This document shows, in pieces, positions 6,619 through 13,011 of a stretch of 13,011 bases of DNA (the first letter of the stretch is position 1; each line of letters starts with the position of its first letter). A program made the position numbers and the translations under genes. The stretch comes from an uncultured Lachnospiraceae bacterium (GTDB taxonomy: Bacteria > Bacillota > Clostridia > Lachnospirales > Lachnospiraceae): assembly GCA_900550235.1 (NCBI GenBank), contig URRQ01000050.1, positions 1 to 13,011 on the forward strand, read 5' to 3'. The notes below the pieces were generated by a model, which was given only the letters and a program-made list of their open reading frames with translations, was not told the DNA's origin and searched no databases.

Positions 6619-7530
6619 ATGATAAAAGTAATTGGTGTAAGGTTTCGTACGGCGGGTAAGATTTATTATTTCTCTCCGGGGAAACTTCATATCAACCATG
6701 GCGATAAAGTCATTGTAGAGACAACAAGAGGGGTAGAATTCGGAACTGTTGTTATGGGGCCGAAGGAAGTGGACGAAGAAGAGATTACCCAACCATTAAA
6801 ATCAGTCATTCGTATTGCCACAGAAGAGGACAGGAAAACAGAGGCTAAGAACAAAGAAAAAGAAAAAGAGGCGTTTGAAATCTGTCTTGAGAAGATTAGA
6901 AAACACGGACTTGAAATGAAACTCATAGATGCTGAGTATACGTTCGACAACAATAAAGTATTGTTTTATTTTACAGCAGATGGGCGAATTGATTTCCGTG
7001 AGCTTGTAAAAGATTTGGCAGCAGTATTTCGGACAAGAATCGAGCTTCGTCAGATTGGAGTTCGTGATGAGACGAAAATCAGAGGCGGAATCGGAATCTG
7101 TGGAAGACCACTTTGCTGCCATACGTATTTGTCGGAGTTTGCTCCGGTATCTATTAAGATGGCAAAGGAGCAGAATCTGTCATTGAATCCGACAAAAATT
7201 TCCGGAGTTTGTGGAAGATTGATGTGCTGTCTTACAAATGAGCAAGAAACTTATGAGTATCTGAACAGCCGTCTTCCATCTGTAGGAGATATGGTCAATA
7301 CAGTAGACGGATTCCGTGGAGAGGTGCAAAGTTTAAGTGTGCTTCGTCAGATTGTAAAGGTTATTGTGACTTTAGACAATGATGAGAAGGAAATCCGTGA
7401 ATATAAAGTCAGTGAATTGAAATTCAAACCGAGACGTAAGAAAAATGATGTAAAACTTTCAAAGGAAGAGATGCGTGAACTTGCGGCTTTGGAAAAAAAT
7501 GAGGGAGCGTCAAAGCTGGATGGAGAGTAA
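6619..7530 (+). CDS. ricT: PSP1 domain protein RicT/YaaT
   Basis: This 303-aa protein has a PSP1 fold across residues about 1-260. Two cysteine motifs, CGRPLCC (161-167) and CGRLMCC (198-204), stand out. In Bacillus the homologue YaaT (RicT) joins RicA and RicF in a complex carrying 4Fe-4S clusters that steers RNase Y mRNA cleavage and influences sporulation and biofilm; these cysteines are the likely cluster ligands. A charged linker rich in Lys and Glu follows residue 70, and the C-terminal 30 residues are lysine/glutamate-rich and probably disordered. AAAGGAG (6604-6610) lies 8 nt before ATG. The order holB-ricT-trmN-rsmI matches Bacillus. No ricA or ricF is in the window. The end overlaps the next gene by 11 bp. 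Confidence 0.93.
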   Translation: MIKVIGVRFRTAGKIYYFSPGKLHINHGDKVIVETTRGVEFGTVVMGPKEVDEEEITQPLKSVIRIATEEDRKTEAKNKEKEKEAFEICLEKIRKHGLEMKLIDAEYTFDNNKVLFYFTADGRIDFRELVKDLAAVFRTRIELRQIGVRDETKIRGGIGICGRPLCCHTYLSEFAPVSIKMAKEQNLSLNPTKISGVCGRLMCCLTNEQETYEYLNSRLPSVGDMVNTVDGFRGEVQSLSVLRQIVKVIVTLDNDEKEIREYKVSELKFKPRRKKNDVKLSKEEMRELAALEKNEGASKLDGE

Positions 7531-8260
7531 GATCAGACAGGGAGAACGATTGGATGATCTGCAGGTAAAAGGATATCAGATTATTCAGAATCCAAATAAA
7601 TTCTGTTTTGGCATGGATGCCGTGCTGCTTGCAAATTTTGCGAAAGTAAAAAAAGGAGAAAAGGCATTGGATTTGGGGACAGGAACGGGGATTATTCCGA
7701 TTCTTTTGGAAGCGAAGACAGAAGGGGAATCTTTTACCGGGCTTGAGATTCAGGAAGAAAGTGCAGATATGGCAGCAAGGAGCGTTGCGTACAATCATTT
7801 GGAAGATAAGATTCAAATTGTGACGGGAGATATCAAAGAGGCAGCCACTATATTTGGCCCTGCCTCTTTTGATGTTATAACAACGAATCCGCCGTATATG
7901 ATTGGGGAACATGGAATTCGAAATGCACAAGATGCGAAATCTATCGCAAGGCATGAAGTTCTTTGTACATTGGATGATATTTTAAGAGAAAGCGCAAGGA
8001 TATTAAAGCCGGGCGGCAGATTTTATATGGTGCACAGACCGTTCCGACTTGCGGAAATATTTTCCAAGATGTGCGCTTGTAAGATCGAACCAAAACGGAT
8101 GCGGATGGTACATCCTTATATTGATAAAGAGCCGAATATGGTTTTAATTGAAGGACGTCGAGGAGGAAATCCGCGTATGACTGTAGAACGTCCTCTTATT
8201 GTTTACAAAGATATTAATGTATATGCAGATGAACTTTTAGTCGAGTATGGATTAAAGTAA
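7520..8260 (+). CDS. tRNA1(Val) A37 N6-methyltransferase (TrmN6/YabB-like)
   Basis: This class I SAM-dependent methyltransferase has 246 aa from ATG 7520. The SAM-binding loop is LDLGTGTG (residues 50-57) and the catalytic motif IV is NPPY (123-126), typical of N6-adenine and N5-glutamine methyltransferases. The N-terminal ERLDDLQVKGYQIIQNP and the C-terminal RPLIVY are characteristic of the YfiC/YabB (TrmN6) group, which methylates A37 of tRNA1(Val) in E. coli; the exact target here is inferred. I chose ATG 7520, overlapping the ricT stop by 11 bp, because it matches the family N-terminus. The frame is open upstream to GTG 7475, but that stretch lies in ricT and adds nothing family-like. A GAGGGAG lies 12 nt upstream, rather far. 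Confidence 0.88.
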   Translation: MESKIRQGERLDDLQVKGYQIIQNPNKFCFGMDAVLLANFAKVKKGEKALDLGTGTGIIPILLEAKTEGESFTGLEIQEESADMAARSVAYNHLEDKIQIVTGDIKEAATIFGPASFDVITTNPPYMIGEHGIRNAQDAKSIARHEVLCTLDDILRESARILKPGGRFYMVHRPFRLAEIFSKMCACKIEPKRMRMVHPYIDKEPNMVLIEGRRGGNPRMTVERPLIVYKDINVYADELLVEYGLK

Positions 8261-8272
8261 AGGAGCAGAAAT

Positions 8273-9109
8273 ATGCCGGGGAAATTATATTTGTGTGCGA
8301 CACCGATTGGAAATTTGGAAGATATGACCTATCGGGTAGTAAGAACTTTGCAGGAAGTGGATTTGATTGCGGCAGAAGATACAAGAAATAGTATCAAGTT
8401 GTTGAATCACTTCGAAATCAAAACACCGATGACAAGTTATCATGAATACAATAAAATAGAAAAAGGGCAGAGACTTGTAGAGAAGATGCAGGAGGGTATG
8501 AACATTGCTTTGATTACCGATGCAGGAACTCCGGGAATCTCAGATCCGGGAGAAGAACTTGTGAAAATGTGCTATGAAGCAGGGGTAGAAGTAACATCAT
8601 TACCCGGGGCAGCTGCGTGTATTACAGCGCTTACGTTGTCAGGTCTTTCTACAAGACGATTTGCATTTGAGGCTTTTTTGCCTGCCGATAAGAAAGAAAA
8701 GCAGGAAGTTCTCTCGGAACTTGTCAATGAAACAAGAACGATTATTTTATATGAAGCGCCGCACAGGCTTTTGAAAACATTAAAAGAATTAGCAGAGACT
8801 TTAGGCAATAGACGAATTACAGTATGCAGAGAGCTTACGAAAAAGCATGAAACAGCATTCCAGACAACATGCCTTGAGGCAATCGCATACTATGAAGAGC
8901 ATGAACCGAAGGGGGAATGTGTTCTTGTCATCGAAGGAAAGAGTAGAAAAGAGCTTAAAGAAGAAGCTATTGCCAAGTGGGAAGAGATGACGATTGAAGA
9001 TCATATGGAGTATTATATGAAGCAAGGATGCGATAAAAAGGAAGCAATGAAAAAGGTTGCAAAAGACCGAGGAATCGGGAAACGAGAAGTTTATCAAATG
9101 TTACTGTAA
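8273..9109 (+). CDS. rsmI: 16S rRNA (cytidine(1402)-2'-O)-methyltransferase
   Basis: RsmI methylates the ribose of C1402 in the 16S rRNA decoding centre. The 278-aa protein has the tetrapyrrole-methylase fold: N-terminal ATPIGNLEDMT with the GNL loop, AAEDTR, the glycine-rich LITDAGTPGISDPGEELV (residues about 82-99), SLPGAAACITAL and the second-half EAPHRL. Length and motifs are normal. The C-terminal tail (residues about 230-278) is lysine/glutamate-rich and carries the GIGKREVYQML helix seen in Firmicutes versions. AAAGGAG lies upstream of the ATG, only 12 bp after trmN. It is the last gene of the cluster; a strong terminator follows at 9159. Confidence 0.95.
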   Translation: MPGKLYLCATPIGNLEDMTYRVVRTLQEVDLIAAEDTRNSIKLLNHFEIKTPMTSYHEYNKIEKGQRLVEKMQEGMNIALITDAGTPGISDPGEELVKMCYEAGVEVTSLPGAAACITALTLSGLSTRRFAFEAFLPADKKEKQEVLSELVNETRTIILYEAPHRLLKTLKELAETLGNRRITVCRELTKKHETAFQTTCLEAIAYYEEHEPKGECVLVIEGKSRKELKEEAIAKWEEMTIEDHMEYYMKQGCDKKEAMKKVAKDRGIGKREVYQMLL

Positions 9110-9158
9110 GAGGAGAAAGAATCTTTCGTCAACTTGACTAAGCTTTCAAGAAAAATTT

Positions 9159-9194
9159 GTTCAACTTGGGCATAGACCAGGTTGAACTTTTTTT
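9159..9194 (+). terminator. Intrinsic terminator of the holB-rsmI cluster
   Basis: GTTCAACTTGG (9159-9169) pairs with CCAGGTTGAAC (9177-9187) over 11 bp with one wobble pair and a 7-nt loop, followed by seven Ts (9188-9194). A second copy of TCAACTTG at 9129-9136 could compete for the same downstream arm. The minus strand has a weaker T-run past the other side. Confidence 0.9.
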
Positions 9195-9201
9195 ATATAC
9201 T
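9173..9201 (+). promoter_or_regulatory. Candidate msmK promoter embedded in terminator
   Basis: TAGACC (9173-9178) and TATACT (9196-9201) are spaced 17 bp apart; matches to consensus are 4 of 6 and 5 of 6. The -35 lies in the loop and descending arm of the upstream terminator. The leader would be about 39 nt. It is the best pair I see between the terminator and the gene, but the -35 is weak. Confidence 0.35.
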
Positions 9202-9246
9202 TTTAATCAGAATACAAACGAATTATTTCTTAGGAGGAATATTAAA

Positions 9247-10359
9247 ATGGCAAGTTTATCGCTTAAAAACATTAACAAAGTATATCCTAACGGTTTTGTA
9301 GCTGTTAAGGATTTCAACCTTGAAATTGAAGACAAAGAATTCATCATCTTCGTAGGACCATCAGGATGTGGAAAATCTACAACACTTCGTATGATCGCTG
9401 GTTTGGAAGAAATCTCTTCAGGTGAATTAAAAATCGGAGACAGAGTTGTAAACGACGTAGAACCAAAAGACAGAGATATCGCAATGGTATTCCAGAACTA
9501 CGCTCTTTACCCACATATGACAGTATATGATAACATGGCATTCGGTTTGAAATTAAGAAAAGTTCCAAAAGATGAGATCGACAAAATGGTTCGTGAAGCA
9601 GCTAAGATTCTTGACCTTGAAGCTTTATTAGATCGTAAACCAAAGGCTTTATCAGGTGGACAGAGACAGCGTGTTGCTATGGGACGTGCTATCGTTCGTA
9701 ATCCTAAGGTATTCCTTATGGACGAGCCTTTATCAAACCTTGATGCAAAACTTCGTGGACAGATGCGTATTGAGATCTCTAAATTACATCAGAGATTAGG
9801 TACAACAATCATCTACGTAACACATGACCAGACAGAGGCTATGACACTTGGTACAAGAATCGTAGTTATGAGCGCAGGTGTTATTCAGCAGGTTGATACA
9901 CCACAGGTATTATATGATACACCATGCAACTTATTCGTAGCAGGATTCATCGGATCACCACAGATGAACTTCGTAGACGCAACATGTGTTGTAGAAGGAA
10001 ATAAAGCATTCCTTCAGGCTGGACCGGCTAAGATTGAATTACCAGAAGCTAAAGCGAAAAAACTTATCGCTGGTGGATACAACGGAAAAACAGTTGTACT
10101 TGGTATCCGTCCAGAAGATATTTATGATGATGAAGCATTTATCGCATCTTCACCAAATACAGTGATCGAAGCTACAATCCGTGTATACGAAATGTTAGGT
10201 GCCGAAGTATTCTTACACTTCGATTACGAAGGAGCTACAATGACAGCCAGAGTTAACCCAAGAACAACAACAAGAACAGGTGATACTGTTAAATTTGCTC
10301 TTGATGCTCAGAAAATCCATGTATTCGATAAAGAAACAGAACTTACAATTACAAACTAA
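9247..10359 (+). CDS. msmK: Sugar ABC transporter ATPase, MsmK/MsmX/UgpC type
   Basis: This 370-aa nucleotide-binding subunit of carbohydrate importers (CUT1 class) has Walker A GPSGCGKST (37-45), signature LSGGQRQRVAMGRA (135-148), Walker B ending in DEP (159-161) and the switch histidine H193 in THDQ. A MalK/UgpC-like regulatory tail follows (FIGSPQMNFV at about 237, LGIRPEDI at about 290). No permease or binding-protein gene is adjacent, which fits the shared 'orphan' ATPases MsmK (streptococci) and MsmX (Bacillus) that energise several sugar transporters. The start is ATG 9247 with AGGAGG 8 nt upstream; the open frame extends to 9157, but that part is the terminator. Codons are strongly biased (AAC, TTC, GAC, CGT), unlike the neighbours, suggesting high expression. 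It has its own terminator. Confidence 0.93.
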   Translation: MASLSLKNINKVYPNGFVAVKDFNLEIEDKEFIIFVGPSGCGKSTTLRMIAGLEEISSGELKIGDRVVNDVEPKDRDIAMVFQNYALYPHMTVYDNMAFGLKLRKVPKDEIDKMVREAAKILDLEALLDRKPKALSGGQRQRVAMGRAIVRNPKVFLMDEPLSNLDAKLRGQMRIEISKLHQRLGTTIIYVTHDQTEAMTLGTRIVVMSAGVIQQVDTPQVLYDTPCNLFVAGFIGSPQMNFVDATCVVEGNKAFLQAGPAKIELPEAKAKKLIAGGYNGKTVVLGIRPEDIYDDEAFIASSPNTVIEATIRVYEMLGAEVFLHFDYEGATMTARVNPRTTTRTGDTVKFALDAQKIHVFDKETELTITN

Positions 10360-10375
10360 TCTAAATATGTACGAT

Positions 10376-10409
10376 AAGGACGAAGCGCTTGCTTCGTCCT
10401 TTATTTTTT
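10376..10409 (+). terminator. Intrinsic terminator of msmK
   Basis: AAGGACGAAGC (10376-10386) pairs perfectly with GCTTCGTCCTT (10391-10401) around a GCTT loop, followed by TATTTTTT (10402-10409). It ends 15 bp before the convergent DUF2508 gene. In the minus direction no T-run follows. Confidence 0.93.
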
Positions 10410-10423
10410 GGAAAATATAGTAA

Positions 10424-10660
10424 CTAACTTGCTCCTTTTAATTGTTTTAAAAGAAAGTGGTAGCGTTTTTGAGCGGCATTGCTTTCATAAATATAGCAGT
10501 CGATCAGATCGGGATCCATAACATTTTGAAAATTAGCGTAGGCAGTATCCATTTCTATTTTTACTTTTTCGATTTCTTTTAAAAGAAAAGGATCTTGAAT
10601 TTTTGTTTCCTTTTTTTTGCAAATGATATTTTCTTTTTGTTTTTTCCCAAATAGTTTCAT
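10424..10660 (-). CDS. DUF2508 (YaaL-like) small protein
   Basis: This is a 78-aa soluble protein. The core LLKEIEKVKIEMDTAYANFQ followed by MDPDLIDCYIYESNAAQKRY and FLLKQLK is typical of the DUF2508 family, to which Bacillus YaaL belongs. The N-terminal 24 residues are lysine-rich. No function is established; two helices, probably coiled, are predicted by eye. ATG 10658-10660 was chosen over the longer open frame (to 10747) because AAGGA lies just upstream and the family begins with MKLF. In Bacillus yaaL lies directly before bofA in the same direction; here it is head-to-head with bofA. A TATACT (10705-10700, minus strand) lacks a good -35. Family context links it loosely to sporulation-lineage genomes. 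Confidence 0.85.
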   Translation of the reverse strand: MKLFGKKQKENIICKKKETKIQDPFLLKEIEKVKIEMDTAYANFQNVMDPDLIDCYIYESNAAQKRYHFLLKQLKGAS

Positions 10661-10770
10661 GTGCGTCCTTCTTTCTGAATTAAATTTCCTTTTTCTTTTA
10701 GTATAGGCAAAAATTAGGAATGAAATACGAGTATTTTTTATATACATATAGAAAAAGTGGAGGAGAGAAT

Positions 10771-10980
10771 ATGGAAAAGAAACACGGAGGATTTATCCTT
10801 AATTTTTTTGTACGGGCAATTCTTGGGTTGGGAATGATATTTTTTGTGAATGAATATCTAGACTATAGAAATATTCCTGTTTCTGTTGGAATGAATGGAA
10901 TTTCATTTTTGACATCTGGATTCCTTGGAATTCCAGGGGTTGGGCTGCTTTATGGAATTTTGTTTTACAGATTTTTGTAG
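10771..10980 (+). CDS. bofA: BofA family protein (pro-sigma-K processing inhibitor type)
   Basis: This is a 69-aa membrane protein with two hydrophobic segments (residues about 8-25 and 45-68) joined by a short polar loop. The C-terminal GFLGIPGVGLLYGILF is the hallmark of BofA. In Bacillus BofA sits in the outer forespore membrane and, with SpoIVFA, holds the SpoIVFB protease inactive until sigma-K activation is needed. Many Clostridia keep bofA without the full sigma-K checkpoint, so the job here may differ. I chose ATG 10771 with GGAGGAG (10759-10765) 5 nt upstream; the open frame starts at 10720, but that extension has no ribosome site. No convincing sigma-A promoter is visible in the 110-bp divergent gap, so a sporulation sigma factor could be responsible. 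Confidence 0.88.
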   Translation: MEKKHGGFILNFFVRAILGLGMIFFVNEYLDYRNIPVSVGMNGISFLTSGFLGIPGVGLLYGILFYRFL

Positions 10981-11006
10981 AAATTCTACAAAGTTTTGTA
11001 ATTTTT
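10974..11006 (+). terminator. Weak terminator-like palindrome at bofA stop
   Basis: TTTGTAGAA (10974-10982) and TTCTACAAA (10984-10992) are perfect 9-bp inverted arms overlapping the bofA stop codon. GTTTTGTAATTTTT follows. The stem is AT-rich and the loop tight, so efficiency would be low. Confidence 0.4.
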
Positions 11007-11016
11007 AAATTCTCTA

Positions 11017-11045
11017 TGGACAAGCCAGGAAAACAAGTCTATAAT
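11017..11045 (+). promoter_or_regulatory. Promoter of the Tad pilus operon
   Basis: TGGACA (11017-11022) and a perfect TATAAT (11040-11045) are spaced 17 bp apart. The start point near 11052 leaves a leader of about 113 nt before GTG 11165, longer than elsewhere in the window. The leader contains two short hairpins, AGTTA/TAACT and TTGTC/GACAA, and the direct repeat at 11123-11153. Confidence 0.75.
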
Positions 11046-11122
11046 ACAGCTTACAAGTCACAGTTATTTCTTAGTAACTACATTTCATAAAATTTTTTAT
11101 CCGGTAATTCACTTGTCATGTC

Positions 11123-11153
11123 GGACAACGAATTTCAATGAGGACAACAATTT
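11123..11153 (+). repeat. Direct repeat in the Tad operon leader
   Basis: GGACAACGAATTT (11123-11135) recurs as GGACAACAATTT (11142-11153), one base shorter, with starts 19 bp apart. The second copy touches the ribosome site AGGAGG (11154-11159). The pair could be a protein- or RNA-binding site controlling tadZ translation, or chance in AT-rich DNA. Confidence 0.4.
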
Positions 11154-11164
11154 AGGAGGGAAAA

Positions 11165-12103
11165 GTGGAGAAAAAATGTTTGGTAATATGTGCCAGTGAG
11201 CAAGAGTATGCCTTCCATTTATCTTCGTTGCTTTCCAAGCGAATCGAGTATCAGGTTCATGTATGCAGTTCTATTCAAGAAGTAAAACGAACGGCAAAGG
11301 AACGAACAATAGGTATTCTTCTTGTAGAAGAAAAAGATTCGGGTGAGGCAGATACTTTGGCTGAAACAGTAATTGTTTTTACGGAAGAGGAAAAGGAGGG
11401 ACAGAATAAGATTTTTAAATATCAATCTTTTGATGGGCTTCTTTCTGAGCTGTTAAATATTTGCGTGGAAAATGAGCAAAAGGGTATTTTGAAAAGGCAG
11501 ACTTGTAAAAACTGTAAGCTGATCGGTGTCTATTCTCCGATACATCGAAGTGGGAAGACGACATTTGCTATTGCGCTTGGAAAAGAAGCGGCAAAGAGGG
11601 AGAGCGTATTGTATGTGAATTTTGAGGCTTATTCAGGATGGGAGGAACGAGTAGGAAGAAAAGAGCCTTATACTTTGGCAGATCTTTTGTATTATGCAAA
11701 GCAGGAGAAGGGAAATCTTGAAACAAGAATAGGGATTATGACAGGATATTTCGATGAACTTGCTTATATTGCACCGATGGAAATAAGTGAAGATTTAAAA
11801 GCAGTAACTCCGAAGGAGTGGATGGAGCTTTTGGAAACACTTCAGAATCGAAGAATTTACAAAAGTATTATTTTGGATTTTGACGAATGCGTACAAGGAC
11901 TTTGGGAGATGCTTTCCGAATGTGGTGTAATTTATATGCCGGTAAGGGATGGGAAAGTTTCCAGGGCAAAGCTTCTACAATTTGAAAGAAATGCAAAAGT
12001 TCTGGGATATGAAGATCTTTTGGAGAAGATTGTAAAGATTCGGCTGGGAAGAGATATTTCCAAAGAGGTGCGCCAGATTCTCAAACGAGAGGAGTGGAAG
12101 TAA
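11165..12103 (+). CDS. TadZ/CpaE-like pilus assembly protein
   Basis: This 312-aa protein starts with GTG behind AGGAGG (11154-11159, spacing 5). Residues about 1-105 look like a receiver-type domain (LVICASEQEYAFHLSSLL at the start) and residues about 118-300 like a ParA/MinD-type P-loop domain. The nucleotide loop reads IHRSGKTT (126-133): the signature lysine and two glycines of the deviant Walker A (KGGxGKTT) are replaced by Ile, His and Arg, while the terminal GKTT is kept. TadZ/CpaE proteins localise the Tad (Flp) pilus secretion machine at the pole and recruit the CpaF ATPase. It is the first gene after a good promoter, and cpaF follows after 1 bp, which supports the assignment. ATP binding may be weak or altered. 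Confidence 0.8.
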   Translation: MEKKCLVICASEQEYAFHLSSLLSKRIEYQVHVCSSIQEVKRTAKERTIGILLVEEKDSGEADTLAETVIVFTEEEKEGQNKIFKYQSFDGLLSELLNICVENEQKGILKRQTCKNCKLIGVYSPIHRSGKTTFAIALGKEAAKRESVLYVNFEAYSGWEERVGRKEPYTLADLLYYAKQEKGNLETRIGIMTGYFDELAYIAPMEISEDLKAVTPKEWMELLETLQNRRIYKSIILDFDECVQGLWEMLSECGVIYMPVRDGKVSRAKLLQFERNAKVLGYEDLLEKIVKIRLGRDISKEVRQILKREEWK

Positions 12104-12104
12104 T

Positions 12105-12974
12105 ATGCTGGATTCGGAGGAACTTCATCGCAGGATTTTTCAGGAAATTGATCTGTCGGAAGAATTGGAAGATGAAGAATTAGTAGAGATCATCTATAGA
12201 GTGTTAGAGGAGTATTCGGAAGAAACATATCTTTCTCTAAAAGAAAAAACTGAGTTGGGAAAAGAACTTTTTAATACGTTTCGAAAATTGGATGTGTTAC
12301 AAGAGTTTTTGGAAGATGAATCAATCACGGAAGTGATGATTAATGGAACACAAAGTATTTTCTTAGAGCGAGATGGAAGAATCCTACAGAGCGAGAAACG
12401 TTTTGCTTCGAGACGGAAGCTTGAAGATGTGATTCAGCAGATTGTATCAGAAACAAATCGAATGGTGAATGAGTCGACACCGATTGTTGATACGAGGCTT
12501 TCCGATGGTTCGCGAGTGAACGTAGTATTATATCCAATCGCTTTGAATGGACCAATCGTGACAATTCGAAAATTCACAAAAGAAATCATCACATTAGAAC
12601 GGCTGCAAACGTTAGGATCAGTTGACAAAGATATTATTTCATTTCTTAAAATCTTAATCAAATCAAAGTATAACATTTTTATCAGTGGTGGAACCGGATC
12701 AGGGAAAACTACATTCTTAAATGCTTTATCGCAGTATATACCGAATGATGAGCGAGTGATTACAATTGAGGATAATGCAGAATTGAAGTTAGCCGGAATC
12801 CCTAATTTGGTAAGTCTTGAGGCAAGAACTGCCAATGTGGAAGGCAAGGGAGAGATTAGTATTCGGGATCTTATTAGAACGGCACTTCGTATGAGACCGG
12901 ATAGGATCATTGTTGGAGAAGTTCGTGGGAAAGAAGCAATTGACATGTTACAGGCGATTATATGTACTATATAA
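12105..12974 (+). pseudogene. cpaF: CpaF/TadA secretion ATPase, truncated at 3' end
   Basis: This is the hexameric type II/IV secretion ATPase that powers Tad pilus assembly. The N-terminal domain shows ITEVMINGTQSIFLERDGR (residues about 72-90) and VNVVLYPIALNGPIVTIRKF. Walker A is GGTGSGKT (195-202), the Asp-box region VITIEDNAEL lies at about 219-228, and the Walker B/His-box part is PDRIIVGEVRGKEAIDMLQA (265-284). After Ala284 the family would continue with MNTGHDGSL and another 100 or so residues. Instead the frame reads five unrelated residues and stops at 12974, in sharply AT-rich sequence. The last family-like codon is 12954-12956. The truncation is therefore probably caused by an inserted element, with the 3' part beyond the window. 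ATG 12105 is 1 bp after tadZ; GGAG lies about 10 nt upstream. Confidence 0.85.
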
Positions 12975-13011
12975 TAATTATATATATAACGTATATAAGG
13001 ATGGAAAATAT
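12957..13011 (+). mobile_element. Probable left end of an element inserted in cpaF
   Basis: The sequence changes abruptly at about 12957 from cpaF coding to very AT-rich DNA. TATATAA (12968-12974) and TTATATA (12978-12984) form a perfect 7-bp hairpin with a 3-nt TAA loop. An ATG (13001) with AAGG immediately before it may open a frame at the edge. A subterminal palindrome close to a first gene would fit an IS200/IS605-type end, but only 55 bases are visible, so the family is not established. Confidence 0.5.

Noticed and set aside
7424..7954. A 176-codon minus-strand open frame opposite ricT and trmN.
   Set aside because: Cys/His/Phe-rich translation typical of an antisense shadow; the plus-strand genes are unambiguous.
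12434..12946. A 170-codon minus-strand open frame opposite cpaF.
   Set aside because: It lies wholly within the conserved ATPase domain coding sequence and shows no independent signal.
12957..13011. The cpaF insert as a group II intron 5' end.
   Set aside because: The usual GUGYG start is not present at the junction; the visible bases do not support an intron.
1..13011. CRISPR array, toxin-antitoxin or phage-defence system.
   Set aside because: No regularly spaced repeats and no gene pair with recognisable toxin, antitoxin, nuclease or defence domains were seen on either strand.

Overview
The window looks like a chromosomal segment of a low-GC, Gram-positive, spore-lineage Clostridia genome, most likely a Lachnospiraceae gut bacterium (Mediterraneibacter/Dorea/Blautia type). 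The evidence is the AT-rich coding style, strong AGGAGG ribosome sites, sigma-A-like promoters, a BofA/DUF2508 pair, a Tad pilus operon of the Firmicutes type, and the conserved yaaO-to-rsmI housekeeping cluster. The species assignment is inference; no search was possible.

Layout. Positions 1-1430 are an accessory scar: a tRNA-Leu(CAG) gene with a textbook promoter, a 27-bp near-perfect hairpin touching its 3' end, a 12-bp copy of the tRNA 3' end about 100 bp downstream (a likely attachment-site remnant), and a decayed BRO-N antirepressor-type gene broken into three frames. Positions 1430-3376 (minus strand) encode a DUF5107 protein with a TPR tail. Divergent to it, 3547-9109 is a long plus-strand cluster: an Orn/Lys/Arg decarboxylase-like PLP enzyme (yaaO type), a guanylate-kinase-like protein, DNA polymerase III delta' (holB), the PSP1-domain protein RicT/YaaT, a TrmN6/YabB tRNA methyltransferase and the 16S rRNA methyltransferase RsmI. 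It closes with a strong terminator. In Bacillus the same order is found, but with thymidylate kinase where the guanylate-kinase-like gene sits here.

Positions 9247-10359 carry a stand-alone MsmK/MsmX/UgpC-type sugar-ABC-transporter ATPase with its own terminator and a visibly 'high-expression' codon style. Next is a head-to-head pair: DUF2508 (minus) and BofA (plus). From a good promoter at 11017-11045 a Tad (Flp) pilus operon begins: a TadZ/CpaE-like protein and the CpaF/TadA secretion ATPase. The cpaF frame stops conforming to its family at about 12957 and runs into an AT-rich, hairpin-bearing sequence at the window edge, so the operon is probably interrupted by a mobile element.

No CRISPR array, recognisable defence system or clearly novel multi-gene system is visible. 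The most unusual signals are the cpaF interruption, the tRNA-Leu integration scar with its antirepressor remnant, a symmetric 56-bp dyad in front of that remnant, and the kinase swap in the holB cluster.
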